Shown here: positions 50,036 through 62,694 of the stretch, piece after piece | Numbering within the stretch: position 1 is the stretch's first letter | How the letters are laid out: every line of letters begins with the position of its first letter | Assembly: GCA_016946835.1 (NCBI GenBank) | Contig: JACVTC010000018.1 | Coordinates: forward strand, 1,335,501-1,399,500 | Origin: Neocallimastix lanati (nom. inval.) | Taxonomy: Eukaryota; Neocallimastigomycota; Neocallimastigomycetes; Neocallimastigales; Neocallimastigaceae | Direction: 5' to 3' | Length of the DNA stretch: 64,000 bases | Program-made: the position numbers and the translations under genes | The notes under the pieces: model-generated | The model's database searches: none | Told to the model about the DNA's origin: nothing | Seen by the model: the letters and a program-made list of their open reading frames with translations, nothing else

Positions 50036-52823
50036 TCCTTTATCAAATATTATATAAAGGAGTTTTCGAAAATCAAATAATTAAAACAAAGCTATAATAT
50101 TAATATTTTCAATTTAAGAATAAATATCGTATAATATTAAAGTTATATTTTATTGTATAATTTAATATTTAATAATTTTTATTATTAATTATATGTATTA
50201 TTCTCAAAAAATATTAAATAAAATTAAACATTTTTCAATATTAATTAGTATATTAAATTTATTTTAATAATTGAATACATAATATGTTCAAAAATAATAT
50301 TAATATAAATATATTACACCATCCTATATATTAAATAATAATATTATTATTAATTGATAATAAGATATAATATTAAACTTTTAAAATATAAAATCATCAA
50401 ATAACATTTAAAGGAAAAATACTTTACATTATCAGATGATATATTTTTTTATTATTATTAATGTGAATTAAACAATAAATATTATAAAATTATAAATTAA
50501 ATATCAAATAATATCCAGAATAATATTTATTGTTTGGATAATTATTTTATATAATTTAGTTATTAAAAAAAATTTTTTTTAATAAAATATTAATATTAAT
50601 TCAAAATAAAAAAAATAAAATTAATACTTTTTATAATAAATATATTTATTATTAATCATATAAAAATTATAGTCAATTTCTAAAGTTTAAAAAAGTTAAA
50701 TAGATATTATTTTAAATAAACTATAATTAAATTAATATGGATAATTAAAATAATACTAATGTATTAAATGATAAATAAATATTTTTTTTTAAAAAAAAAG
50801 TTAAGAGTAAATTATAATAAATAAAATATTTATAATATTGATACAAATAAAATGAAACAATCATTTAATAATTTGAATATTCCTATTAGAAAACAATTTA
50901 CTTTATAAATTATTCTTGTTTTATTGAATATTTAATATAGTTAATTGATATATTTTTTAGTTTTATTAAATATTTAAAACTCTAAATATATAAGAATATT
51001 ATATTATAAACAATTTATATATATAATAATTTTGAAATATGAATTTCCAATAATTTTATATTATAGTATATTTTTTTAAAATTAATTAATTAATTCATTG
51101 CATTGTAAATTAATATTTTATTGTCAGTTAAAGTTTTAATATATTTATTATTATATTTTAATTCATTCTTTTATTTTATGTTTTAAAAAAAAATATTTAT
51201 AACATTAACAAAGGCTGAAATAATAGGATTCCGTAGTAAATATTGTAATATCATATTATAAATTTAAACACAAACAAATAAGTATGTGTATATGCTAATT
51301 TACAACCTATTTATATCATTAAGAAGATAAAGAAACATTACAAGTAGATAAGGTTTATGTAATGTTGTTAAATTAATTTCAAAGCTTATATAAAACCCGA
51401 AACATAAATTACGAATCCTAAAGTTTATTTTCCTCATTTCTAAATCAAAAAATTGATCTTTAAAAGAAAAACTTTAATATAGGAATATTTAATAATATAT
51501 TTATTACAAAAAAATAAATTTAAATAACTTATATAATATATATTAAAATATATTTTTTTTATTAAAAAATTTAAGATATTTATCACTCATATTATTGTAT
51601 ATATGCCAATATTATATAATATTAACTCTATCACAGAAATATTACTAAAAAATAACTTTTATGTAAAAAAATATATATATTATTAATTTATCTAATTAAC
51701 TTTATATTTTATTAAAATAAATTCATAAAATTAATATTATATTAGTTTATTATATCATATAAAAATTTTAATATTTACTATCAATTTATTAACATTATTT
51801 TAATAAATATAATTTAAAATAAATAAAAAAGTTAAAATTCAAATATTATATTTTGATAAAAAACATAAAACCTATAATAATAATTAATTTTTTTTGGTAT
51901 ATAATTAATTAATTTTATTATATTCATTATGAATTATTCACTTTTTTTTATTTTCATTTTAAATAAAATTAATTTTAAGAATTTAAATTAAATTTTATTA
52001 TCTGGATGATTAATTTAAATTAATTAAAAATAAATTTCAATTGGTGACTTTATTCAGGAAAAAAAATAATAAAGAAAATATTTAAAAATAGATTTTTTTT
52101 TGAAATTTAAAGTTTAATAATTAAATATTTATAAATTATTTTCATTAGTATATTGAAATAAAAATAAATAATATATTATTTATAAAAATATTTAAGATCT
52201 TTTTTATTAATTCTAATTGGAAAAATTTTAAAAAATATGTAAAAAAAGTATATAAATTAAAATTAAAATTTATATTGTATTAATAGTATATATTATTTTT
52301 AAAATTTAAAGTTTATTTGTTTTATTTTATATTTCTTTATATAAAATTAAATCAAGAATTATATTACAATTTAATGTAGTATTTAGAAATACATAATTAT
52401 GAATAATTATTTCTTTCTAAATTTATTCACTAGTATTATTTATTTTTATAAATAAAATAATATACAATTAAAATATATATTTAATAATGTTATTTTTGAA
52501 ACATATTGATGATAACTTTTATTATATTATATAAATTTTTATAATTAAGACATTAACAATATACTATATAAAAATTAAATAAATTTATTACTATACTAAA
52601 ATGAAAACTTTTAAATATTTAAAACATTTTATAATTAAAATTTTTACAAAAATTATTTAAAATAAATCTATATTTTTATAATTTAATTTTAATTTATATA
52701 TTATATTTTTTAATTCTTTAAATTATTAGTAGTATATATTATTACTATTACATAATTATGTAATTATTATATAAAACAACAGTAGTTATTTTATATATAA
52801 TATTCTTATTCAATAAGTTCAAT

Positions 52824-52970
52824 TTATTGAATAGTACATATGGCAGCGTGATATCCAATATCAGTTACATTTTTAATTATCCTTGAAGATTTCTTCTTTA
52901 AAATTTTAAAACCAGTAAAAGAAGTATTTTTAACAATGTTTGAGTTATTAATAGCAGTTTGACCTTTCAT
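52824..52970 (-). CDS. Candidate CaaX pheromone-like peptide precursor, copy 3
   Basis: Intact 48-codon ORF. N-terminus 'MKGQTAINNSNIVKNTSFTG', centre 'FKILKKKSSR' (Phe21 and Ile23 where most copies have Ser and Thr), C-terminus 'IIKNVTDIGYHAAICTIQ'. His41 uses CAC rather than CAT, a silent change. Probable role and caveats are as for copy 1. Confidence 0.75.
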   Translation of the reverse strand: MKGQTAINNSNIVKNTSFTGFKILKKKSSRIIKNVTDIGYHAAICTIQ

Positions 52971-53193
52971 TTTTCTCTTTGCCTTAACAAAATATATATA
53001 TATATTTATATTTTTTTTTATAAATATTAAATTTGATACTAAAAATAATAATAATTTTTTTTAGTAACAAAGTAAATTTTCTCTATATATATATCTTTTT
53101 ATTTATATTAATAAATAATTGAAATTTATGATACAGTAAATATTTTTAATAATTAAGGATTATGATAGAAAATAAAGGAGTATTCAATATATA

Positions 53194-53221
53194 TTATTTT
53201 ATCATTATTCTTATTGTATGA
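53194..53221 (-). promoter_or_regulatory. 28-bp element upstream of copy 3
   Basis: Identical to the other five; 224 bp upstream of the ATG. Confidence 0.6.
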
Positions 53222-55249
53222 TCCTTTATCAAATATTATATAAAGGAGTTTTCGAAAATCAAATAATTAAAACAAAGCTATAATATTAATATTTTCAATT
53301 TAAGAATAAATATCGTATAATATTAAAGTTATATTTTATTGTATAATTTAATATTTAATAATTTTTATTATTAATTATATGTATTATTCTCAAAAAATAT
53401 TAAATAAAATTAAACATTTTTCAATATTAATTAGTATATTAAATTTATTTTAATAATTGAATACATAATATGTTCAAAAATAATATTAATATAAATATAT
53501 TACACCATCCTATATATTAAATAATAATATTATTATTAATTGATAATAAGATATAATATTAAACTTTTAAAATATAAAATCATCAAATAACATTTAAAGG
53601 AAAAATACTTTACATTATCAGATGATATATTTTTTTATTATTATTAATGTGAATTAAACAATAAATATTATAAAATAATAAATTAAATATCAAATAATAT
53701 TCAGAATAATTTTTATTGTTTGGATAATTATTTTATCTAATTTAGTTAATTAAAAAATTTTTTTTTTTTAATAAAATATTATTAATAATTCAAAATAAAA
53801 AAAATAAAATTAATACTTTTTGTAATAAATATATTTATTATTAATCATATAAAAATTATAGTCAATTTCTAAAGTTTAAAAAAGTTAAATAGATATTATT
53901 TTAAATAAACTATAATTAAATTAATATGGATAATTAAAATAATACTAATGTATTAAATGATAAATAAATATTTTTTTTTAAAATAAAAGTTAAGAGTAAA
54001 TTGTAATAAATAAAAAATTATAATATTATTGACACAAACAAAATGAAACAATCATTTAATAATTTGAATATTCCTATTAGAAAATTAGAAAACAATTTAC
54101 TTTATTAATTATTCTTGTTTTATTGAATATTTAATATAGTTAATTGATATATTTTTTAGTATTATTAAATATTTAAAACTTTAAATATATAAGAATATTA
54201 TATTATAAATAATTTATTTATATAATAATTTTGAAATATGAATTTCCTATTATATTATAGTATATTTTTTTAAAATTTATTAATTAATTCATTGCATTGT
54301 AAATTAATATTTTATTGTCAGTTAAAATTTTAATATATTTATTATTATATTTTAATTCATTCTATTATTTTATGTTTTAAAAAAAAATGTTTATAGTATT
54401 AACAAAGGCTGAAGTAATAGGATTCCGTAGTAAATATTGCAATAATATATTATAAATTTAAACACTAACAAATAAGTATGTGTATATGCTAATTTACAAC
54501 CTATTTATATCATTAAGAAGATAAAGACACATAATAAGTAGCAAAGGTTTATGTAATGTTGTTAAATTAATTTCAAAGCTTATATAAAACCCGAAACATA
54601 AATTACGAATCCTAAAGTTTATTTTCCTAATTTCTAAATCAAAAAATTAATCTTTAAAAGAAAAACTTTAATATAAGAATACTTAATAATGTATTTATTA
54701 CAAAGAAATAAATTTAAATAACATATTATATATTAAAATATATTTTTTTCATTAAATAATTTAAGATATTTATCACTCATATTATTGTATATATGCCAAT
54801 ATTTAACAATAAAAAATATTAAATTTAAAAATGGAACCATTCAGTTTTATATTTTTAATTTCTTTACAAGTAAATTAAAGTTTTTTTATTATTAGTAATT
54901 ATATAATAATATTGTTTATGAAATTTTTTTAATTATTACTTAAATTATAATTATATTAATCATTATAAAAAGTTATAAACAACATACTCTATAATAATTA
55001 AATTCATTTAATTATTATATAAAATTGAAAATATTAAAACATTTTAAATATTTTTATTATTAGAATTTTTAAAAAATTTTTTTAAAAAAGTAATCTATAT
55101 TTATATTATTTAACTATAATTTATATTTTATATTTAATAATTATTTATATAATTATAATATATATTATTATTAATGTACAGTTATGTAATTATTATATAA
55201 AACAGTAGAAATTATTTAATATATAATATTCTAATTTAATAAATTTTAT

Positions 55250-55396
55250 TTATTGAATAGAACAGATGGCAGCATGATATCCAATATCAGTTACATTTTT
55301 AATTATCCTTGAAGATTTCTTCTTTAAAGTTTTAGAACCAGTAAAAGAAGTATTTTTAACAGTGTTTGAGTTATTAATAGCAGTTTGACCTTTCAT
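55250..55396 (-). CDS. Candidate CaaX pheromone-like peptide precursor, copy 4
   Basis: Intact 48-codon ORF. Residue 12 is Thr and the CaaX box is Cys-Ser-Ile-Gln. The segment before it, 'IIKNVTDIGYHAAIC', is unchanged, with Ile44 written ATC rather than ATA. The Ser/Thr variation falls only at the first 'a' of CaaX, which is removed after prenylation, so the predicted mature peptide would be the same as in copies 1, 3 and 6. Confidence 0.75.
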   Translation of the reverse strand: MKGQTAINNSNTVKNTSFTGSKTLKKKSSRIIKNVTDIGYHAAICSIQ

Positions 55397-55618
55397 TTTT
55401 CTCTTTAACTTTACAAAATATATATATTTTTATTTTTTTGTTATAAATATTAAAATTTGATACTAAAAATAATATTAATTTTTTTTAGTTACGAAGTAAT
55501 TTTTCTTTTTTATATATACCTTTTTATTATTAATAATAAATAATAGAAATTCATTTTACAATTAATATTTTTAATAATTAAGGATTATAACATAAAATAA
55601 AGGAGTATTCAGTTTATA

Positions 55619-55646
55619 TTATTTTATCATTATTCTTATTGTATGA
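55619..55646 (-). promoter_or_regulatory. 28-bp element upstream of copy 4
   Basis: Identical to the other five; 223 bp upstream of the ATG. Confidence 0.6.
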
Positions 55647-57854
55647 CTTCTTGTAGTATATTATTTAAAAGGGTTCTTGAAAATTAAATAAATTATTAAA
55701 ACAAAACTATAATTTTAATATTTTCAATTTAAGAATAAATAACATATAATATTAAAGTTATATTTTATAGTATAATTTAATATGTAATAATTTTTATTAT
55801 TAATTATATGTATCATTCTTAAAAAATATTAAATAAAATTAAACATTTTTCAATATTGAATTGTATATTAAATTTATTTTAATATTTGAATACATAATAT
55901 GTTTAAAAATAATATTAATATTAATATATTACACCATCTTATATATTAATCAAAATTTTTTTTATTGTTTATGAATGGTTAATTAATAAATTTTTAATTT
56001 TATTAAATATTTAAAATTCCAAATATTAAAGAAGATTATATTATAAACATTTATACATATAATAATTACTGAAATATAAATTTAAAATAATTTTTATTTT
56101 ATAGTATAATTTTTAATATATATTAATTCCTTGCATTATAATTCACTATTTTAATGTCTTTTTTTTTCAATAGATTTATTTTAATATTTTTATTCGGTTT
56201 AATTGTTTAAATAGAATATAAAATTTTTATAGCATTCACTAAGGCTATAGTAATCAAATTCTCTAGTAATGAATGTAATAACATATTATAAATTTAAACA
56301 CTAATTAATAAGTACCTCTATATGCAAATCATCAACTTATTTATAGCATCATAAGATTAAAGATATATAATAAATTAATAAATGTAAAGAATGCATTTAA
56401 TATAAATCACAAAGAAATAATTTTAAGTAATTTATATAATATAAATTAATATATACCATTTTTTTTTTGTAATTTAATATATTTATTACTCATTTTATTG
56501 TATATATGCCAATATTTAAAAAGAAAATATATTAAATTTAAAAATAGAAACATTCAATTGTATATTTTTAATTTCTTTACAAGTTTATTAATGTTTTTTA
56601 AGTATTAATAATTATATTATAAAATAATACTAAATCTATCACAAAAATATTACTAAAAAATAATTTCTATAAAAAAAAATATATATTATTAATTTAACCG
56701 ATTAACTTTATATTTTATTAAAATAAATTTATAATATTAATATTATATTAGTTTATCATTTCATATGAAATTATTAATACTCACAATCATTTTATAAATA
56801 ATATTTGAATAAATATAATTGAAAAAAAATAAAAAAGATAAAATTCAAATATTATATTTTGTTAATAAACAACACAGATTTAATCTATTCATTTTCAAAA
56901 AAAAATGTTTTATTATAATATAAAGTTTATTACATTTATAAATGAATCATTCATTTCTCTTATTTTTATTTTAATTAAAATTAATTTAATTAAATAAATT
57001 AAAACTTATTATCTGGATGATTAATTTAAATTAATTAAAACCAGATTTTAATTGGTGACTTTATTCAGGAAAAAAAATAATAAAGAAAATATTTAAAAAT
57101 AGATTTTTTTTTGAATTTAAAGTTTAATATTTAATATTCATTAAATTTTTTTTTATTATTTTAAATAAAAATAAATAATACATATTATTTATAAAAATAT
57201 TTAAGATTATTTTTTTTAATTCGAAATATAAAAATTTTAAAAAATATTTAATAAATATATATATAAATTTTAATTAAAATTTTTATTGAATTCATAGTAT
57301 ATAAGAATGTATATTTTTTTTAAAATTTTAAGTTTATTTGTTTTATTTTATATTTCTTTATATAAAATTAAATTAAGAATTATAATACAATTTAATGTAG
57401 TATTTAGAAATATATAATAATGAATAATTATTTATCTCTATATTTATTCAATAGTATTATTTATTTTTATTAAAAAAAATAATATACATTTAAAATATAT
57501 ATTTAATAATGTTATTTTTGAAATATATTGACAATAACTTTTATTATATTATATAAATTTTTATAATTAAGATATTAACAATATACTATATAAAAATTAA
57601 TAAATTTAATAACTATACAAAATTGAAAACTTTTAAGTATTTAAAACATTTTATAATTAAAATTTTTACAAAAATTATTTAAAAAAAAATCTATATTTTT
57701 ATAATTTAATTTTAATTTATATATTATATTTTTTAATTCTTTAAATGATTAGTAGTATATATTATTACTATTACATAATTATGTAATTATGTAATTATTA
57801 TATAAAACAACAGTAGTTATTTTATATATAATATTCTTATTCAATAATTTCTAT

Positions 57855-58001
57855 TTATTGAATAGTACATATGGCAGCATGATATTCAATATCAGTTACA
57901 TTTTTAATTATCCTTGAAGATTTCTTCTTTAAAGTTTTAGAACCAGTAAAAGAAGTATTTTTAACAATGTTTGAGTTATTAATAGCAGTTTGACCTTTCA
58001 T
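57855..58001 (-). CDS. Candidate CaaX pheromone-like peptide precursor, copy 5
   Basis: Intact 48-codon ORF ending 'IIKNVTDIEYHAAICTIQ'. Gly39 is replaced by Glu (GGA to GAA), the only amino-acid change seen in residues 25-45 of any copy. It could encode a variant peptide or be starting to decay. The rest matches copy 3 apart from Ser21 and Thr23. Confidence 0.72.
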   Translation of the reverse strand: MKGQTAINNSNIVKNTSFTGSKTLKKKSSRIIKNVTDIEYHAAICTIQ

Positions 58002-58221
58002 TTTTCTCTTTGCCTTAACAAAATATATATATATTTATACTTTTTTTATAAATTTTAAATTTGATACTAAAAATAATAGTATTTTTTTTTAGTAACAAAG
58101 AAAATTTTCTCTATATATATATCTTTTTATTTATATTAATAAATAATTGAAATTTATGATACGGTAAATATTTTTAATGATTAAGGATTATGATAGAAAA
58201 TAAAGGAGTATTCAATATATA

Positions 58222-58249
58222 TTATTTTATCATTATTCTTATTGTATGA
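58222..58249 (-). promoter_or_regulatory. 28-bp element upstream of copy 5
   Basis: Identical to the other five; 221 bp upstream of the ATG. Confidence 0.6.
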
Positions 58250-60127
58250 CTTCTTGTAGTATATTATATGAAAGAGTTCTTGAAAATTAAATAAATAATT
58301 ATGACAAATCGATAATATTAATATTTCAATTTAAGAATAAATATCATATAATAATAAGGTTATATATTATAGTATAATTTAATAATTTTTATTATTAATT
58401 ATATGTATTATTCTTAAAAAATATAAAATAAAATTAAACATTTTTCAATATTAATTAGTATATTAAATTTATTTTAATAATTGAATATATAATATGTTCA
58501 AAAATAATATTAATGTTAATATATTACACCATCCTATATATTAAATATTAATATTATTGTTAATTGATAATAAGATATAATATTAAGCTTTTAGAATATA
58601 AAATCATCAAATAACATTTAAAGGAAAAAATACTTTACATTATCAGATGATATATTTTTTTTTATTATTATTATTATTAATGTGAATTAAAAAATAAATA
58701 TTTTAAGATAATAATTTAAATATCAAATAATATTCAGAATAATTTTTATTGTTTGAATAATTATTTTATCTAATTTAATTATTAAAAAAAATTTTTTTTA
58801 ATAAAATATTAATATTAATTCAAAATAAAAAAAATAAAATTAATACTTTTAATAATAAATATATTTATTATTAATCATATAAAAATTATAGTCAATTTCT
58901 AAAGTTTAAAAAAGTTAAATAGATATTATTTTAAATAAACTATAATTAAATTAATATGGATAATTAAAATAATACTAATATATTAAATGATAAATAAATA
59001 TTTTTTTTAAAAAAAAGTTAAGAGTAAATTATAATAAATAAAATATTATAATATTATTGACACAAACAGATTGAAACAATCATTTAATAATTTGAATATT
59101 CCTATTAGAAAACAATTTACTTTATTAATTATTCTTGTTTTATTGAATATTTAGAGATAGTTAATTAGTAAATTTTTTATTTGATTAATTACTTAATAAT
59201 CTCTATATTAAAAGAATATTAGATTTTATATAATATATATATATACTAATTACTAAAATATGAATTTTTAATAATGTTAATATCATAATAAATTTTTTAA
59301 AATTTATTAATTCTTTGAGTTGAAAATTACTATTTTATTAGAAATGTTAATTTCAATAGGTAAAAAATTATTTTTAATTTATTCTATTAATTTCAGATAT
59401 TACATAAAATGTATATAATGTGATAATATGATTCTATGATAAGGATTAACTTTTAATAAATTTGAACACTAACAAATAAGTACCTTTATATGCAAATCTA
59501 TAACTTATTTATACCATTATAAGGTTAAAGATGTATAATAAGATTATATAATAAGTTACTAAGATGTAATGTATACAGTTAATATAAATTCATAGTTACT
59601 AGGGTATCCGAAATACATTAAATTTCCTAAATTTTATTTTCCTCATTTTTAATTATTAAAATTGATCGTAATGACAAAAACTTTAATATCTGAATATTTA
59701 ATAATATATTTATTCCAAAGAAATAAATTAAATAACTTATATAATATATATTAAAATATATTATTTTTATTAAATAATTTAAGATATTTATTATTTATCA
59801 CTCATAATATTGTATATATAAAAAAATATATATATATATATAATTCATTTAACCGATTAACTTTATATTTTATTAAAATAAATTTATAATATTAATATTT
59901 TATTAGTTTATCATATCATATAAAATTTTAAATACTCACAATCATTATATAAACAATATTTGAATAAAAATAATTGAAAAGAAATATAAAAGTTAAAATT
60001 AAAATATTAATATTTTGTTAAAAAAAATAAAATTTATAAAAAAAATTAAAATTTAAAAATGCATAATAATATAGATTTAATCTATTCATTTTCAAAAAAA
60101 AAAATGCTTTATTATAATATAAAGTTT

Positions 60128-60688
60128 TGATATACAACTCAAAAGTTCGATGTACTTTTGTTGGGATTTATTTATTAAATTTATTAATTTATTATTTATT
60201 TATTTATTTATTTAATTTTATATAAAAACTACATATATTTAAAAAAGACTATTTAACAACTTTCTTATTCTTTTAATTACAAACTAACTTAACATAATAT
60301 AACTTTTACACAACAACGACGACTACAGCCCAAAGCAGCTTCTCTTAAATTCAGAGAAATGCTTTTATTTTTATGTTATTTAGTTATAATTAACTATTTA
60401 ATTAATTGTTCTTGTGATTAGAATAAACTATTAATAATTATTATTTAAGGAAATATTTAATAACTATATAAATATAAATATAAAATAATAAGAATATAAT
60501 TAAAACATTGATTTATGCTATAAAATTTATTATTAATTATAAATATAATTAATTTATAGAAATCAAGCCATATATTGAAATTGTTGTAAAATCATTAAAT
60601 TTAAATTTGATTTATGACATTAATTTATGTTTGAATAATAAAAACTAATTTTATATTAATTAAGGTTTGAATATTTCATTTTATATCA
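60128..60688 (+). mobile_element. Solo LTR (561 bp) inserted in array unit 6
   Basis: Begins TGATATAC and ends TTATATCA, so TG...CA with 7-bp inverted ends. It is flanked by GTTT on both sides (60124-60127, 60689-60692). The uninterrupted target is visible in other units as AAAGTTTATTA (about 48390 and 56931). It has no ORF; the only less A/T-biased part is around 60300-60360. It does not resemble the copia LTRs or the Ty3/gypsy LTR-like regions here, so it belongs to another family. Orientation is undetermined; plus is arbitrary. Confidence 0.85.
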
Positions 60689-61217
60689 GTTTATTATATT
60701 TATAAATGAATCATTCATTTCTCTTATTTTTATTTTAATTAAAATTAATTTAATTAAATAAATTAAAACTTATTATCTGGATGATTAATTTAAATTAATT
60801 AAAACCAAATTTTAATTGGTGACTTTATTCAGGAAAAAAAATAATAAAGTTAATATTTAAAATAAGTATTTTATTTTGTTATTTATGTAATTTTTTGATA
60901 TTAACTTTAGTTATATAATATTAATCATAATATATTTATTAATAGCATTTCATATAATTACAATAGTATAATTACTACTAATTACTATATAGAAGTTTTT
61001 ACTTCTATGGATTTAAAACATATTTATAATTAGAATCTTTACAAAAATTTTTTTTTAAAAAAAAATAATCTATATTTATAATATTTAACTTAAATTTATA
61101 TATTACAATTTTTTATATAATTATAATATATATTATTATTAATGTATAGTTATGTAATTATTATATAAAACAGTAGAAATTATTTAATATATAATATTTT
61201 AATTCAATAAATTTTAT

Positions 61218-61364
61218 TTATTGAATAGAACAGATGGCAGCATGATATCCTATATCAGTTACATTTTTAATTATCCTTGAAGATTTCTTCTTTATAGTCT
61301 TCGAACCAGTAAAAGAAGTATTTTTAACAGAGTTTGAGTTATTAACAGCAGTTTGGCCTCTCAT
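61218..61364 (-). CDS. Candidate CaaX pheromone-like peptide precursor, copy 6
   Basis: Intact 48-codon ORF. N-terminus 'MRGQTAVNNSNSVKNTSFTG' differs from the others at residues 2, 7 and 12. The centre 'SKTIKKKSSR' and 'IIKNVTDIGYHAAICSIQ' keep the conserved core, with Ile38 written ATA where copy 1 has ATC and copies 2-5 ATT. Three different Ile codons at one site is strong evidence for selection on the protein. Confidence 0.75.
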   Translation of the reverse strand: MRGQTAVNNSNSVKNTSFTGSKTIKKKSSRIIKNVTDIGYHAAICSIQ

Positions 61365-61592
61365 TTTTCTCTTTAATTTTATGATATAAATATTATTACA
61401 ATATTTTTTATTTTGTTTTTGAATATAAAAATTTAATATTAAAAATGATAGTGATTAATTTTTAAGTAAAAAGTAAATTTGCTCTTTATATATTTTTTTG
61501 ATTTATAATAATAAATAAAAGAATTATATAATAAAAAAAATTTTTTAATGATAAAAGATTATGATAGAAAATATAGGAGTGTTCATTTTATA

Positions 61593-61620
61593 TTATTTTA
61601 TCATTATTCTTATTGTATGA
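61593..61620 (-). promoter_or_regulatory. 28-bp element upstream of copy 6
   Basis: Identical to the other five; 229 bp upstream of the ATG. Confidence 0.6.
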
Positions 61621-62694
61621 CCTCTTATAGTATATTATATAAAGGAGTTTTAAAAAATTATATTAATTCTTAAAACAAAACTATAATGTTAATTTTTTCA
61701 ATTTAAGAATAAATTACATGTAATATTAAAGTTCTAAAATATAATATAATTTAATAAGCAATCTTTTTTATTAATAATTATATGTATTGTTATTAAATGA
61801 TAATAAATAAAATTACATTTTTTCCTATAGCGCATATTATATTTAATTTATTTTATACTGTTTGAATACAAAATGTATTCTTAAATAATATTAATTTTTA
61901 GTATATTTCACAATCGGATATATTAAATAATAATAATATTATGAATTACGATTATTAATAATTTATACAAAACAGATAAATGATAAAAACATTAAATAAT
62001 ATATAAAGGAAAAATACTTACATTATCAGAAGATATTTTTTTTCATAATTATAATTAATATGAAATAATAAAATATATATTAAAAAATAATAAATTAAAT
62101 ATCAAATGATAACAATAATAAATAAATAAATAAATAAATAACTTTATAATAATTGAAGAATTATAATATAGAATTAAAAAAAAAAAAAATACCCAATTGT
62201 AAATTTAATTTTTAATTATAAATAATATATTAATAAAATGAGATATTACTAATAATATTTGAAATCAATAATCATCATGATTATTTTTATTGTTTTAAAT
62301 ATTATTTTATCTTATTTGAAAAATGAAAATTATTATTTCTATTTTAATAAATTATTAATATTATTTCAAAATAAAAAAAAAATTTAAAAATAATAGTTTT
62401 TATAATCAATAAAATTATTTTTGGTAAAAAATAGATATATTGACAGCCTCTTAACAAAAAAAAAAAGGATTACTTAAATATAGAATCATGCAACAATACT
62501 TCTGGCAGAATAAATTAGTTTTTGATTGAAGTAATTTTTTTTTTCAAGTTTTATAGTTTTTCATATGGAAATGATGAAATGATGATTGATATCATAACCA
62601 AGAAATTTCTTTGAATTTTTTTTTTTTAAATTAAAGAGAATTTTAAAGATATTAAACATTGAAATGTGATCTTCCCTTTTGAAGCTTTAATCTT

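Larger units (their letters stand above)
45550..62420 (-). repeat. Tandem array of six units each carrying a CaaX-peptide ORF
   Basis: Six related units of about 2.4-3.6 kb in the same orientation. Landmarks recur in order: the ORF, a TATA-like run, a 28-bp element, then segments around 'CTTTTAGAATATAAAATCAT', 'AACAAATAAGTACCTTTATA', 'CACTCATATTATTGTATATA' and 'TTATCTGGATGATTAATTTA'. ORF-to-ORF spacing is 3622, 3187, 2426, 2605 and 3363 bp; units differ by insertions and deletions. Units 2 and 3 are the most alike, suggesting the most recent duplication. Outer limits are approximate. Confidence 0.88.

Noticed and set aside
47700-59520. Second conserved segment in array units (around AACAAATAAGTACCTTTATA) as another gene
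   Set aside because: It recurs in most units but no shared reading frame stays open; it may be noncoding.
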